From positions 1,302,001 through 1,366,000 of the forward strand of contig OZ242002.1 in assembly GCA_965204665.1 (NCBI GenBank): a stretch of DNA of 64,000 nucleotides, in the 5' to 3' direction. Position 1 is the first letter of the stretch. The number at the start of each line of letters is the position of its first letter. The notes under the pieces are model-generated. The model was not told where the DNA came from and did no database searches. It saw nothing but the letters and a program-made list of their open reading frames with translations. Positions 17,017 through 26,358 of the stretch are shown one piece after another. The position numbers and the translations under genes were made by a program. The DNA is from Nemesobacter sp965204665 (lineage in GTDB: Bacteria > Desulfobacterota_D > UBA1144 > Nemesobacterales > Nemesobacteraceae).

Positions 17017-17046
17017 TCTATACTTCAAAAGTCCGGACAAGTTCAA
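17017..17046 (-). promoter_or_regulatory. Candidate promoter of the ATPase-PIN-ligase operon
   Basis: Minus strand TTGAAC (17041-17046), 18-base spacer, TATAGA (17017-17022), 14 bases before the ATG. The spacer contains the perfect palindrome GTCCGGAC (17031-17038), which could be an operator. Confidence 0.45.
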
Positions 17047-17190
17047 TGGAATTTTACACCTATAAGAGATGTATGTTCAAATCAGGAGCATCTCAAAATC
17101 TCTGTGACAACCGACAAGAAACCCGCAATCCTACTGGTTATGAATGAGCCGTGGAACAGAAAACAAATATTCGTTATCGACTACTTGCTG

Positions 17191-17199
17191 TGCTATAAT
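17191..17199 (+). promoter_or_regulatory. Extended -10 promoter element upstream of the epimerase gene
   Basis: TGCTATAAT is a consensus extended -10 element, 66 bases before the TTG start. The -35 region is weak. Confidence 0.45.
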
Positions 17200-17264
17200 A
17201 AGATTTCCATGAAGTTTCGGCGTTAGATGAGTGCTGTTTGAGAAACAGGTCAGGAGGGTAGGAA

Positions 17265-17687
17265 TTGGAAGAAGGCGCATCTCTTTATCACGTATCGATT
17301 GCTGTCAGGGACATTGCCGAGGCGGAGCAGTTGTACTCAAAACTTATAGGACTTGAAGTTGTCCACAGAGAGGTTGTGGAAGAACAGGGGGTCAGCACCT
17401 CAATGCTCAGGTCTCGGGATGGGAAGGGAACCGCGATTGAACTTGTCGAGCCCCTTGATGAAAATTCGCCTATAACGAAATTTCTTGAAAGGAGGGGTGA
17501 AGGCATTCATCACATATGCTTCATGGTGGATGACATAGAGGCTTCTCTTGAAAAACTCAAAGAGCAGGAAGTGAAACTCATCGACGAGCATCCCAGAGAC
17601 GGGTCTTACAACTCGAGAGTCGCCTTTATACATCCCAAGGCTATGAACGGGGTGCTGGTGGAACTTGCCGAGATAAAAAAGGACTGA
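17265..17687 (+). CDS. mce: Methylmalonyl-CoA epimerase
   Basis: 140 residues from a TTG at 17265, 7 bases after AGGAGGG. Glyoxalase/bleomycin fold: two beta-alpha-beta modules, LYHVSIAVRDIAEAEQLYSK at the start and GEGIHHICFMVDDIEASL in the second. GEGIHHI and AFIHPKAMNGVLVELAEI are typical of methylmalonyl-CoA epimerases, which interconvert the R and S isomers in propionate metabolism. Metal ligands expected at His9, the mid-chain His and the terminal Glu are all present. The mutase genes are not in the window. Converges with tatA 2 bases downstream. Confidence 0.9.
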   Translation: MEEGASLYHVSIAVRDIAEAEQLYSKLIGLEVVHREVVEEQGVSTSMLRSRDGKGTAIELVEPLDENSPITKFLERRGEGIHHICFMVDDIEASLEKLKEQEVKLIDEHPRDGSYNSRVAFIHPKAMNGVLVELAEIKKD

Positions 17688-17689
17688 TT

Positions 17690-17881
17690 TCAGTTCCCGG
17701 AATCCGGTCCGTTCTGTTTCCCCCCTGTATCCGCGGAGTCTTCTTCCTTGAGAGATCTGCGGAACCCTCTTATTCCCTTTCCGAGAGAAGACCCAAGATC
17801 AGCGAGTCTTCGCGGACCGAAGACGAGCAGCAGAATCAGCAGTATTACGATAAGTTCCCATATGCCGGGCGTCCATGACAT
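17690..17881 (-). CDS. tatA: Twin-arginine translocase subunit TatA/E
   Basis: 63 residues: a short N terminus, one membrane helix (ELIVILLILLLVFGPRRL), the FGPRRL hinge and an amphipathic helix (GSSLGKGIRGFRRSLKE), then an acidic tail. This is the pore-forming small subunit of the Tat pathway for folded proteins. Other tat genes are not adjacent. Confidence 0.93.
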   Translation of the reverse strand: MSWTPGIWELIVILLILLLVFGPRRLADLGSSLGKGIRGFRRSLKEEDSADTGGKQNGPDSGN

Positions 17882-17943
17882 AGTCTTAAAAAACTACCCG
17901 AATTCCTTTTTATCTCAAATATTTCGGCGGACGGCGCAGAGTC

Positions 17944-20034
17944 TCAGACTTTTGAAAAGTCGGCGATTCTGAAAAAAAGGTTCTTTATATCGCTGAGAAG
18001 AAGAAGTCGGTTGTTTCTTATCTTCTCATCCTTGTCCATAACCATTACGGCGTCAAAGAAACTATCTATGGGTTCTGCGAGCGTCCTTATCGCCGCAAGG
18101 CAATCTGCGTAATCATTTTCCGAAGGTGCTTTTCCTGATCCGCAGAGTTTTTCAGATACTGCGCTTCTGACTTCGCAGAAAATCTCCCGCAATTCTTTTT
18201 CCTCTTTCTGCGCAAGAAGTTTTTCATTGAATTCCGCGGATGGTCTGGTTTTCGCGATGTTGAAGACCCTTTTGAAACCGGTGGACAGCATGTCGAAATC
18301 TGAGCGCCCGGCAAATTCTTCAACCGCTTTTATTCTTCGCAGCGCGTCAAGCGGATTGTCGAATCCCGCTTCGACCACGGATTCGACAATGTTTCTCTCA
18401 TGGGCAGTTTCGGTCATGAGGTTCCGAAACCTTTCAGAGAAAAAACCGAGAATGGTCCGTTCAAGTTCGCAGCGGGGCTTACGTGTTGAACCGGCTTTTT
18501 CCACGTCAATCGAGTCAAGAACGAGTTTGGTGCTGCGATTTATAATTTCCGTGAGGGAGATATCGAGGTTTTTCTCTATCGCTATTCTCAGTATTCCGAG
18601 AGTCTGTCTTCTGAGCGCATAAGGGTCCGACGACCCTGTGGGAGCGAGGTTTGCGATAAAGCAGGAACAGATGCTGTCCATCTTGTCCACTATGCTCAGG
18701 AGGGCTCCGGTTTTAGTCTCGGGGAGCTTATCCGTTCTCGATAGGGGCATGTAGTGTTCTTCCAATGCGGCAGCAACGGACTCTTTCTCCCCGGAGATAA
18801 GGGAATAGTATTTTCCCATTACGCCCTGAAGTTCAGGGAATTCAAAAACCATCTGGGTTGCCAGATCTGATTTCGAGAGTTCAGCGGCCCTCCCGAGATC
18901 GGGATCTGTGAACATCTCCTCGGCAAGTGCCTTCATCCTCTTCACTTTAGTTCTGTAACTTCCTATTTCCGAGAGAAACACCATGCTGTCGAGGGCTTTT
19001 GTGTAGTGTTCCAATTTGTTTTTCGTATCTTCCGAGAAGAAAAATTCCGCGTCATTCAGTCTCGCTCTTATGACTTTCTCATTTCCTCTTATGACAACGC
19101 TTTCGTCACTGATCGGGGTTCCGCAGACAAAGACGAAATTTGAAACCAGGTTGCCGGTTTCCGCTGAACGGACGGGAAAATATTTCTGGTGGCCTTTCAT
19201 AACGCTTACAAGCACTTCTTCGGGAAGGTCGAGGTATTTTTTCTCGAATTTCCCGACGAGTACGGTCGGGTGCTCCACCAGGTTCGCAACGATCTCGAGC
19301 AACTCCTGATCCCGGTCTATTCTGCCCCCTGTTTTTTCCGCAGCCGCATCAGACTGTTTTTTTATAATTTCTTTTCTTCTCTCCGGGTCGAGTATGACGT
19401 CCCTTTTCCTGAGGGCGTTCATATAACTTTCCCAGGATGAGATTCGGAAAGGTTTCGGGGAAGTAAATCTGTGTCCGAAACTCAGACCGCAGTTTTTTAC
19501 GTTTTCAATACTGAAATCAATTATCTTCGCGTCATAGACGGCGGCTATCCATCTGATGGGTCTTGCGAAAGTGGTTTTTCCCACCCCCCATTTCATCGAT
19601 TTCCTGAACGGAATTGAAAGAATCGCTCTGGGAAGAATATCCTTGAGTGCAGAAGATGTCGGAGTTCCCTTGACGGTTTTTTTCGCGCACAGGAATTCAC
19701 CGTTCTGCCGTTTCGTCACTGTGAGTTCCGACACGCCCACCCCCTGTGCCCTGGCAAAACCCAAAGCCGCTTTTGTCGGTTCTCCGCTTTCGTCAAACGC
19801 CATGCGTACGGGTGGTCCGAAGTTTTCTGTTGTGCGGTCCCGTTGCATCTCTTCCAGTTCACTTACCCTCACTGAAAGTCTTCTGGGAGTGTGGAAAACT
19901 TCTATTGAGCCGAACCCGATACCCTGCCCGCGAAACTCCGCGTCAAGGATACTGCGCAATTGATTTCTCGCATTTTCAAGAAACAGTGCCGGTATCTCCT
20001 CTGTTCCGATTTCCAGTATCAGTTCTTTTTCCAT
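17944..20034 (-). CDS. glyS: Glycyl-tRNA synthetase beta subunit
   Basis: 696 residues from the ATG at 20034 (MEKELILEIGTEEIPA); the frame is open further upstream but overlaps glyQ more, and EIGTEEIPA is the usual N terminus. Beta chain of the alpha2beta2 enzyme, which binds tRNA-Gly; features include the family blocks GVGKTTFARPIRWI, HRFTSPKPF and the C-terminal DALR-like domain (residues ~550-690). It overlaps the end of glyQ by 16 bases, so the two are translationally coupled. Confidence 0.96.
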   Translation of the reverse strand: MEKELILEIGTEEIPALFLENARNQLRSILDAEFRGQGIGFGSIEVFHTPRRLSVRVSELEEMQRDRTTENFGPPVRMAFDESGEPTKAALGFARAQGVGVSELTVTKRQNGEFLCAKKTVKGTPTSSALKDILPRAILSIPFRKSMKWGVGKTTFARPIRWIAAVYDAKIIDFSIENVKNCGLSFGHRFTSPKPFRISSWESYMNALRKRDVILDPERRKEIIKKQSDAAAEKTGGRIDRDQELLEIVANLVEHPTVLVGKFEKKYLDLPEEVLVSVMKGHQKYFPVRSAETGNLVSNFVFVCGTPISDESVVIRGNEKVIRARLNDAEFFFSEDTKNKLEHYTKALDSMVFLSEIGSYRTKVKRMKALAEEMFTDPDLGRAAELSKSDLATQMVFEFPELQGVMGKYYSLISGEKESVAAALEEHYMPLSRTDKLPETKTGALLSIVDKMDSICSCFIANLAPTGSSDPYALRRQTLGILRIAIEKNLDISLTEIINRSTKLVLDSIDVEKAGSTRKPRCELERTILGFFSERFRNLMTETAHERNIVESVVEAGFDNPLDALRRIKAVEEFAGRSDFDMLSTGFKRVFNIAKTRPSAEFNEKLLAQKEEKELREIFCEVRSAVSEKLCGSGKAPSENDYADCLAAIRTLAEPIDSFFDAVMVMDKDEKIRNNRLLLLSDIKNLFFRIADFSKV

Positions 20035-20915
20035 GGGCTGTTTTTCAAAAGAGGAAATCCGAGTTTCTCTCTGGTTTCCAAGTAGCCTGCGGCGCACAGA
20101 TTGGCAAGAGACCGTACTCTTGCTATGTAGGACGCTCTCTGCGCTACTCCGATGGCTCCTCTCGCGTCAAGCAGATTGAATGCATGCGAACTCTTAAGGC
20201 AGTACTGGTAAGCGGGCAGCGGAAGTTTTTTTTCTATAAGAGACCGGCACTCCTGTTCGTACATATTGAACATTTGACGAAGCATATCCGGGTCCGATTC
20301 TTCAAAGTTGTATGTTGAAAACTGAAATTCGTCCTGATGATGTATTTCCCCGTAGGTTATTCCTTCTGTCCATTGAAGATCATAAACGCTTTGAACTTCC
20401 TGCAGATACATGGCTATTCTTTCCGTTCCGTAGGTGATTTCCGCGGATATGGGGTTAAGGTCTATTCCTCCGGCCTGCTGAAAATATGTGAATTGGGTTA
20501 TCTCCATGCCGTCGAGCCACACTTCCCAGCCCAGCCCCCAGGCTCCGAGAGTGGGAGATTCCCAGTCATCCTCGACAAATCTTATATCGTGCTCAAGCGG
20601 GTTTATTCCGAAGGACTTCAGACTGTCGAGAAACAATTGCTGGATGTTGTCGGGAGACGGCTTTATGATCACCTGGAACTGGTAGTAGTGCTGAAGCCTG
20701 TTGGGGTTATCTCCGTATCGGCCGTCAGTGGGTCTCCTCGACGGCTCAACATAAGCCGCATGCCACGGCTCGGGGCCCAGACACCGCAGAAAAGTGGCCG
20801 GATTGAAAGTCCCTGCTCCTTTCTCCGTATCGTAGGGTTGAACTATAAGACATCCCTTGGAAGACCAATAGTTCTGCAGAGATAAAATGAGTTTCTGATA
20901 CGTCATCAGCGGCAA
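20019..20915 (-). CDS. glyQ: Glycyl-tRNA synthetase alpha subunit
   Basis: 298 residues, the usual size. Catalytic class II core: SSKGCLIVQPYDTEKGAGTF, RPTDGRYGDNPNRLQHYYQF and DDWESPTLGAWGLGWEVWLD are textbook GlyQ. Forms glycyl-adenylate and charges tRNA-Gly together with GlyS, encoded next. This two-subunit type is the normal one in many bacteria and differs from the single-chain enzyme of eukaryotes and archaea. Confidence 0.97.
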   Translation of the reverse strand: MPLMTYQKLILSLQNYWSSKGCLIVQPYDTEKGAGTFNPATFLRCLGPEPWHAAYVEPSRRPTDGRYGDNPNRLQHYYQFQVIIKPSPDNIQQLFLDSLKSFGINPLEHDIRFVEDDWESPTLGAWGLGWEVWLDGMEITQFTYFQQAGGIDLNPISAEITYGTERIAMYLQEVQSVYDLQWTEGITYGEIHHQDEFQFSTYNFEESDPDMLRQMFNMYEQECRSLIEKKLPLPAYQYCLKSSHAFNLLDARGAIGVAQRASYIARVRSLANLCAAGYLETREKLGFPLLKNSPWKKN

Positions 20916-21035
20916 GATACTACCATTAAAACAGAAGAATCAAACATCAGAACAGAACATTTGGGGAAATCAGCCGGTTCAGTAATTTTATTGTCCGATG
21001 CCCGAAATTGTAAAAGAGATAATTTCGGATGCCGC

Positions 21036-22367
21036 CTACAGCGCGTAAGGATTATATCGTCTGATACCACAAAGAGCACGCCGTGCCGCAAACGCGCGGG
21101 CTTTCGTTTTTCCCGTTTTCTGCTCCGCTTTCGGAGAAAGCCCGAAATTCATGTTCATCGGCTGAAAGTCCGTTTTTTCTCCGGAGCAGATATACTCCGG
21201 CAGAGAACCTATGGATGTTTCTCTCGGAACAGTTGTCGGAGGCAGTCCCAGAGCTTTTCTCGCAGCGTTTATACCGCACACCATTCCGGTGGCTGCGGAC
21301 TCCACGTATCCTTCAACTCCGGTTATCTGCCCCGCAAAGAAAACGTCGCCGCGATTTCTGAGCGAAAGGTCGTTCTTGAGCAGTTTCGGGGAATTTATGT
21401 AGGTGTTTCTGTGCACGCTTCCGTACCTGAGGAATTCCGCTTTCTCCAGACCGGGAATCTTTCTGAACACACTTCTCTGCTCCGGATATCGCAGTTTCGT
21501 CTGGAAGCCGACCATATTATACATGCTCTGCTCCGAGTTCTCCGTCCGGAGCTGCAGAACCGCAAAAGGAGTTTTTCCGGTTCTCGGGTCCGTAAGTCCC
21601 ACGGGTCTTAACGGACCGAAACGCAGGGTATCTCTTCCCCTCTCGCACATTACTTCAACCGGCATGCAGCTTTGAAAATATATCGCCTTTTCAAACTCTC
21701 TGGTTTTCACTTTCTCCGCCGAAAGCAATCCGTCCACAAGTTCGTAATACCGCCGCTCGGATATAGGGCAGTTGAGATAGTCCCCATGCAGTGAATCCCT
21801 CCGGTCATATCTGGAAGCTCTGAAGGTTTTCAATTGGTCAATCGTGTCCGCGTCGATTATCGGAGATATGGCGTCGTAGAAATAAAGGCGGTCGGATTCC
21901 GTAAGCGAGGAGATGCTTGCGCACATATCATCCGACGTAAGAGGCCCCGTAGCTATTATGGTTATGCGTTCATCCCGCTTCGGTATTTCTTTCGCCTCTT
22001 CCCTTATTATATCGACGAGTTCGTTCTCTTCCGTTCTCCGCGTTATGTAGTTTGAAAACATATCTCTGTCCACAGCCAGCGCCTTTCCCGCGGGAACCCT
22101 TGAAGCCTCCGCCGCTTCAATAACCAGCGAACCGAGATGTTTCATTTCCTCTTTCAATATTCCCGATGCGTTTTCCGTGGATGACGATTTAAGGGAATTG
22201 CTGCACACAAGTTCGGCAAGACCTGAAGTTCTGTGAGCTTCCGTATTTCGTACGGGTCTCATTTCATAGAGTTTCACACTCACTCCGAATTTCGTGACCT
22301 GATTCGCCGCCTCGCCGCCGGCAAGACTGCCGCCTATCACCGTTATGGAAGTTTGTTCCGCGTTCAC
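21036..22367 (-). CDS. trmFO: Methylenetetrahydrofolate-tRNA-(uracil-5-)-methyltransferase
   Basis: 443 residues. Makes ribothymidine-54 in the T loop of tRNA using methylenetetrahydrofolate and FAD. The N-terminal FAD motif is VIGGSLAGGEAANQ, followed by YEMRPVRNTEAHRTSGLAELVCSNS, CSNSLKS being characteristic. QITGVEGYVESAATGMV near residue 330 is the second signature. The family is typical of Firmicutes, Deltaproteobacteria and other lineages lacking TrmA, a small clue to the host. Divergent from gph. Confidence 0.95.
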   Translation of the reverse strand: MNAEQTSITVIGGSLAGGEAANQVTKFGVSVKLYEMRPVRNTEAHRTSGLAELVCSNSLKSSSTENASGILKEEMKHLGSLVIEAAEASRVPAGKALAVDRDMFSNYITRRTEENELVDIIREEAKEIPKRDERITIIATGPLTSDDMCASISSLTESDRLYFYDAISPIIDADTIDQLKTFRASRYDRRDSLHGDYLNCPISERRYYELVDGLLSAEKVKTREFEKAIYFQSCMPVEVMCERGRDTLRFGPLRPVGLTDPRTGKTPFAVLQLRTENSEQSMYNMVGFQTKLRYPEQRSVFRKIPGLEKAEFLRYGSVHRNTYINSPKLLKNDLSLRNRGDVFFAGQITGVEGYVESAATGMVCGINAARKALGLPPTTVPRETSIGSLPEYICSGEKTDFQPMNMNFGLSPKAEQKTGKTKARAFAARRALCGIRRYNPYAL

Positions 22368-22516
22368 TGCGAGATCCCCTGATATTCACCCGGTTCCGGT
22401 GAGAATTCTCCACCGCATCCCCGAGCCGGCGAGCATCCGGAGAAAAATACATTATTTCCGTCCGTCGTCGGAATTGTTTTCTGCTCTGAGATTAGTTATT
22501 TAATTCCCGAAGGATA

Positions 22517-23173
22517 ATGAGATATAGAGCAGTTGTATTTGACCTTGACGGGACCCTGATTGACTCTCTCGAGGACCTTGCCGATGCTGTCAACCAGGCG
22601 CTTTTAGTAAACGGCTTCCCGACTCATGAAACCGGATGCTTCCGTCATTTCATAGGAAGCGGAGCATTTGTGATGGTAAAAAGGGCTCTTCCGGAAAGAA
22701 ACAGAGATGAGATCACCGTCGGCAAATGCCTTGACGATTTCAACTCCATTTACAGCCGCAGCTTCGATACGAAGACCACCCTGTATGAAGGAATACCGGA
22801 ACTTCTCGACGAGCTTTTAAGAAGAAATATGAAAATCGCCATCCTGACCAACAAACCTCAGGAATTTACGGAAAAATACGTGAGGAATCTGCTTTCCAGC
22901 TGGAGTTTCGAGGTGGTTCTGGGTCAGAGGGATGAGATTCCCAGGAAGCCTGACCCTTCGGGAGCTATCAGAATACTGGAAGAGCTCGGCATTGAGTCTT
23001 CCCAGACGGTTTATCTGGGAGATTCCGGTGTGGATATGCTTACCGCCGTGGGAGCCGGTATGCTTCCCGTAGGGGTTCTATGGGGTTTCCGCACCGGAGA
23101 CGAGCTTCGCAGAAACGGTGCGCGGCATCTTATAGAGACTCCGATGGATTTGTTTTCAATCATAGACTCGTAG
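22517..23173 (+). CDS. gph: HAD phosphatase, phosphoglycolate phosphatase type
   Basis: 218 residues. HAD motif I is DLDGTLIDSLEDL at residues 8-20; motif II lies in KIAILTNKPQE; motif III/IV in PRKPDPSGA and VYLGDSGVDMLTAVGAG. Size and cap domain fit Gph, which removes phosphate from 2-phosphoglycolate, but related HAD enzymes act on other small phosphates. It precedes purK on the same strand after 12 bases. Confidence 0.85.
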   Translation: MRYRAVVFDLDGTLIDSLEDLADAVNQALLVNGFPTHETGCFRHFIGSGAFVMVKRALPERNRDEITVGKCLDDFNSIYSRSFDTKTTLYEGIPELLDELLRRNMKIAILTNKPQEFTEKYVRNLLSSWSFEVVLGQRDEIPRKPDPSGAIRILEELGIESSQTVYLGDSGVDMLTAVGAGMLPVGVLWGFRTGDELRRNGARHLIETPMDLFSIIDS

Positions 23174-23185
23174 TGTTTTCTGCAT

Positions 23186-24340
23186 GTGGCATCCATGAAC
23201 TTTCAGGATATGAAACTCGGAATTTTGGGAGGCGGACAACTCGGAAAGATGCTCTGTCTCGCCGCGGCGCCTTGGAATCTGAACACCTGTGTACTTGACC
23301 CTTCCCCGGATTGTCCCGCTGCGTCCGTGTGCACGGAGTTTCACCATGGTGATTTCAGAAACTACGAAGATGTTCTGCAGTTCGGAAAAAATGTGGATGT
23401 TCTAACTATAGAAATTGAGCATGTGAACTTGGATGCGCTCGTGCGTCTGGAAAACCTCGGAATTATTGTAAGACCCGAGCCCCGTGTACTTAAAATCATA
23501 CAGGACAAATCCGAGCAGAAAAGATTCTACTCCTCGAACGGACTTCCGACAGCGGATTTTTCGGTTTTTCCAGGGAAAGATGCGATAACGGATGCCGTAT
23601 CCCTCGGGAAGATTGAGATTCCTTTTGTCCAGAAACTTGCAAGAACAGGTTACGACGGAAGGGGGGTGCTGGTTGTAAAGGAGAAAAAACAACTGGAAAA
23701 TCTGCTTGAAGGTGAATCCGTGGTGGAGGACCTGGTTCCGATGGAAAAGGAGATCTCCGTAATAGTCTCCCGTAATTCCCGTAAAGAAACAAGAAGTTTT
23801 CCTCCGGTCGAGATGTTGTTCAACAGTCATGCCAATCTTGTGGAGTTTCTGATAAGTCCGTGCGACATCCCCCAGGAACTTGCCGGAGAGTCCGTCACTC
23901 TTGCCGAGCGCACCATAGAATCTCTGGACATGTGCGGAATACTCGCCGTGGAGATGTTTATTTCGAAAAAAGGGGAAATTCTTATCAATGAATCGGCTCC
24001 GAGACCGCATAACAGCGGACACCACACCATAGAAGCAGCTTTCACTTCTCAGTACGAGCAGTGTCTGAGATCAATCCTTGATCTTTCTCCCGGTGATACC
24101 GGAGTGAAAATTCCCTCCGTCATGATCAATATGCTCGGACAGCCCGGTTATGAAGGTGAGGCGAAATACCGGGGAATTTCCGAGTGTATGAATGTTCCGG
24201 GAGCTAAATTTCATATATACGGCAAAACTCTGACCAAACCCTACAGAAAAATGGGTCATGTCACGGTTATCGACGACAATGTTTCAGCCGCGCTTGAAAA
24301 GGCCAGATTCATAAAGGACAATTTAAAGGTGGTATCATGA
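23186..24340 (+). CDS. purK: 5-(carboxyamino)imidazole ribonucleotide synthase
   Basis: 384 residues counted from GTG 23186; an ATG at 23195 (MNFQDMKLGILGGGQLGKML) is an alternative start. ATP-grasp enzyme of purine synthesis that carboxylates AIR to N5-CAIR. Signatures: GILGGGQLGKM, KLARTGYDGRGVLVV (ATP loop) and INESAPRPHNSGHHTIEA (metal site). Its ATGA overlap with purE shows coupling; PurE uses its product directly. Confidence 0.96.
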   Translation: MASMNFQDMKLGILGGGQLGKMLCLAAAPWNLNTCVLDPSPDCPAASVCTEFHHGDFRNYEDVLQFGKNVDVLTIEIEHVNLDALVRLENLGIIVRPEPRVLKIIQDKSEQKRFYSSNGLPTADFSVFPGKDAITDAVSLGKIEIPFVQKLARTGYDGRGVLVVKEKKQLENLLEGESVVEDLVPMEKEISVIVSRNSRKETRSFPPVEMLFNSHANLVEFLISPCDIPQELAGESVTLAERTIESLDMCGILAVEMFISKKGEILINESAPRPHNSGHHTIEAAFTSQYEQCLRSILDLSPGDTGVKIPSVMINMLGQPGYEGEAKYRGISECMNVPGAKFHIYGKTLTKPYRKMGHVTVIDDNVSAALEKARFIKDNLKVVS

Positions 24341-24888
24341 AATCGCCTTTAGTCAGCGTTATTATGGGTTCTGATTCCGACCTGCCGGTAATGGCGGATG
24401 CGGTCGATATTCTTGAGCAGTTCGGCGTCAGTTATGAGACTACCATAGTGTCTGCGCACAGGACCCCCGAGCGTCTTTTCAATTTCTCGGCGAAAACGCA
24501 TAAAAGAGGGGTGCGGGTGATAATAGCGGGCGCCGGAGGAGCTGCGCACCTGCCGGGAATGGTGGCGTCGCTTTCACCACTGCCGGTCATAGGAGTTCCG
24601 ATAAAATCGTCCAACTCCATCGACGGCTGGGACTCTGTACTTTCCATTCTTCAGATGCCTCCAGGCGTTCCGGTCGCCACCGTGGCTTTAGGAGCGGCGA
24701 GAAATGCTGGAATACTGGCCGTACAGATACTCTCCGCCTCAGAACCGGAGTTTCTGAGGGCGATTATAGAGTACAAAGAAAATCTCCGCTCCGACATAAC
24801 AGAAAAAGCCGTGAGGCTTGAGGAACTCGGAACTTCGGACTACCTTGAACAGACGGGCAGAAGCGACGCTTCAGATTCCAAGCGGTAA
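24337..24888 (+). CDS. purE: N5-carboxyaminoimidazole ribonucleotide mutase
   Basis: 183 residues. Converts N5-CAIR to CAIR. Signatures MGSDSDLPVM, VSAHRTPERLF with the catalytic histidine, and AGAGGAAHLPGMVASL. Class I PurE, consistent with the adjacent purK. The ~20-residue C-terminal tail is slightly longer than usual. Overlaps purK by 4 bases. Confidence 0.97.
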   Translation: MKSPLVSVIMGSDSDLPVMADAVDILEQFGVSYETTIVSAHRTPERLFNFSAKTHKRGVRVIIAGAGGAAHLPGMVASLSPLPVIGVPIKSSNSIDGWDSVLSILQMPPGVPVATVALGAARNAGILAVQILSASEPEFLRAIIEYKENLRSDITEKAVRLEELGTSDYLEQTGRSDASDSKR

Positions 24889-24939
24889 GGGCAAGTAACC
24901 GCAGAAGCATTTTTGTTCGTCCTGTTCGGGCATAACCGC

Positions 24940-25075
24940 TTGCTTCAGGTCAGGTCATCATGACCGGGAGCTCGGCCGCTGTGACAGGCACGAACAATTC
25001 GGCAAGTCCGAAAAGGACATCCGTTCGCTTCCGCTTCGGATGAACCGGAAGCGAACCGTCAACGGGGCTGAAAAC
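24940..25075 (+). pseudogene. C-terminal piece of a DUF4338 (DruA-like) gene
   Basis: The plus strand between purE and the ARPP-like gene encodes GRCDRHEQFGKSEKDIR, matching the tail block of DUF4338 (GRG..DRH...KDI). It parallels the fragments at 9.6 kb and 33.1 kb (shared DNA word CCGAAAAGGACATCCG). Upstream parts are missing and there is no start codon. A short relic. Confidence 0.55.
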
Positions 25076-25107
25076 GACCCGGTCCGTCATCAATTACCGG
25101 TCCGCTA

Positions 25108-26100
25108 CTAGCCTTGCGGGGCAGCGAAGGCCGTCAGATGAACGACGGTATCGTCGGCCACAAGTGCGCCGCCGACCAGTTTCTCTCCTGTTATACCCAC
25201 ATCACGGCCGAGCCCGACGGCAGGATGGTCGTCGAATGAACCGTCGAGGATACGGTCAAGGAATGCCTGGGAATCATATTCCAGTGATTTCTCCTGGTCT
25301 CGGGGGCTGTTTCTCAACGCGTCGATAGCGTAACTCCGCACCAACTTCGGAAGTAGTGCGGCGAATGTTTCAGGCTGGTCGAAAAGGTCCAGTCCGCAGC
25401 ATCTGTTCTTCACAACGAAAACAGCCCCGACTTGGGTTGGAACGGCCTGCACCGATTCGACATAGTCATTGAGGGTTTTCCTGTGTCTGTCGAACATCGC
25501 GTGCATAGCCCCGGTTGGAGATGACGCGTCCAGATTCCTCATCTCTTCAGCCAGTGAATCCCAGACTCGCCCTTGGTTGGACCGACGGTGCCCGCGGCGC
25601 ATTGATTCTCGAACATCGGCCAGGTTTTCCGACCGACCCCGCACGGTTGAGATGTAGTCAGTTGTGTCGAAATCGGTTTTTCTGCGAGACTGTGCCTGTC
25701 GCCGCTCCTCCGAGCCGCCGTGGTCATCCATGCTGGAGACGGTCTCTCTTCTATAATGCCACCGGCCGGATTCTACGCATGAGACGGGAATTTTTGTTTC
25801 TTGGTTTGCCGCAATGAGCATGGTGAGGTTTGCAATTCGGTTCTGCTTGGCGCCGGCAAGTTCCTCTCCATCAACTATAAGTACCGGTAAATCGGCGTAG
25901 TTCTTAACGACAAGTTCCGGCACGCTACCGCTCTCGGACACTTCCTCAATTTTGACGAGATTTTTCTGCAGACCGTCACCCAAGAGCAGGTAGCGAAGAG
26001 AACTGGTATGTTTCGAAGTCAGCGGAAAGACGGACAACTCACCGTATGTTGTCGGTTCCTCTGACTCCAGACTGGAAATCGTGGTTTTGATTTGATCCAA
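25108..26100 (-). CDS. ARPP-1 family (ARG/rhodanese/phosphatase-associated) domain protein
   Basis: About 330 residues. Likely start TTG at 26100, 8 bases after AAGGAGG; a GTG at 26106 is only 2 bases from that site. The block LVVKNYADLPVLIVDGEELAGAKQNRIAN is followed by IPVSCVESGRW, the signature of the ARPP-1 domain, which turns up beside regulatory and conflict-related genes. A charged linker (residues ~125-190, rich in R, S, D) separates a C-terminal part with DLFDQPETFAALLPKLVRSYA. No catalytic site recognised, no signal or membrane segment. It sits beside a vWA protein and a MerR regulator on the same strand; a shared regulated module is possible. Confidence 0.6.
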   Translation of the reverse strand: MDQIKTTISSLESEEPTTYGELSVFPLTSKHTSSLRYLLLGDGLQKNLVKIEEVSESGSVPELVVKNYADLPVLIVDGEELAGAKQNRIANLTMLIAANQETKIPVSCVESGRWHYRRETVSSMDDHGGSEERRQAQSRRKTDFDTTDYISTVRGRSENLADVRESMRRGHRRSNQGRVWDSLAEEMRNLDASSPTGAMHAMFDRHRKTLNDYVESVQAVPTQVGAVFVVKNRCCGLDLFDQPETFAALLPKLVRSYAIDALRNSPRDQEKSLEYDSQAFLDRILDGSFDDHPAVGLGRDVGITGEKLVGGALVADDTVVHLTAFAAPQG

Positions 26101-26106
26101 TTTCAC

Positions 26107-26358
26107 TTCCTCCTTAAATGTGTAATTTTTACTTGTATTGGTTTTACTTCTGATCTTTATGTCTGACCGTATAGAGCATCAGACATGACAGCTAATCGCG
26201 ATTGGAAATGCCTGAATGGATTGATCAGGTCGGGTCCATCCGGACATTTCATAACTGCTCAACTATCGCCAGGCGGACTGCGCAAGAATGTATCCGATTC
26301 CCTTTGCTGCAATCCCGTTCGGTCCTTAGGAACTCCAGGGCATCTTAACAGCCGGTCG
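26107..26358. other. Spacer upstream of the ARPP-like gene
   Basis: 252 bases containing the AAGGAGG ribosome site of the ARPP-like gene but no recognisable gene, repeat or terminator. Confidence 0.4.
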
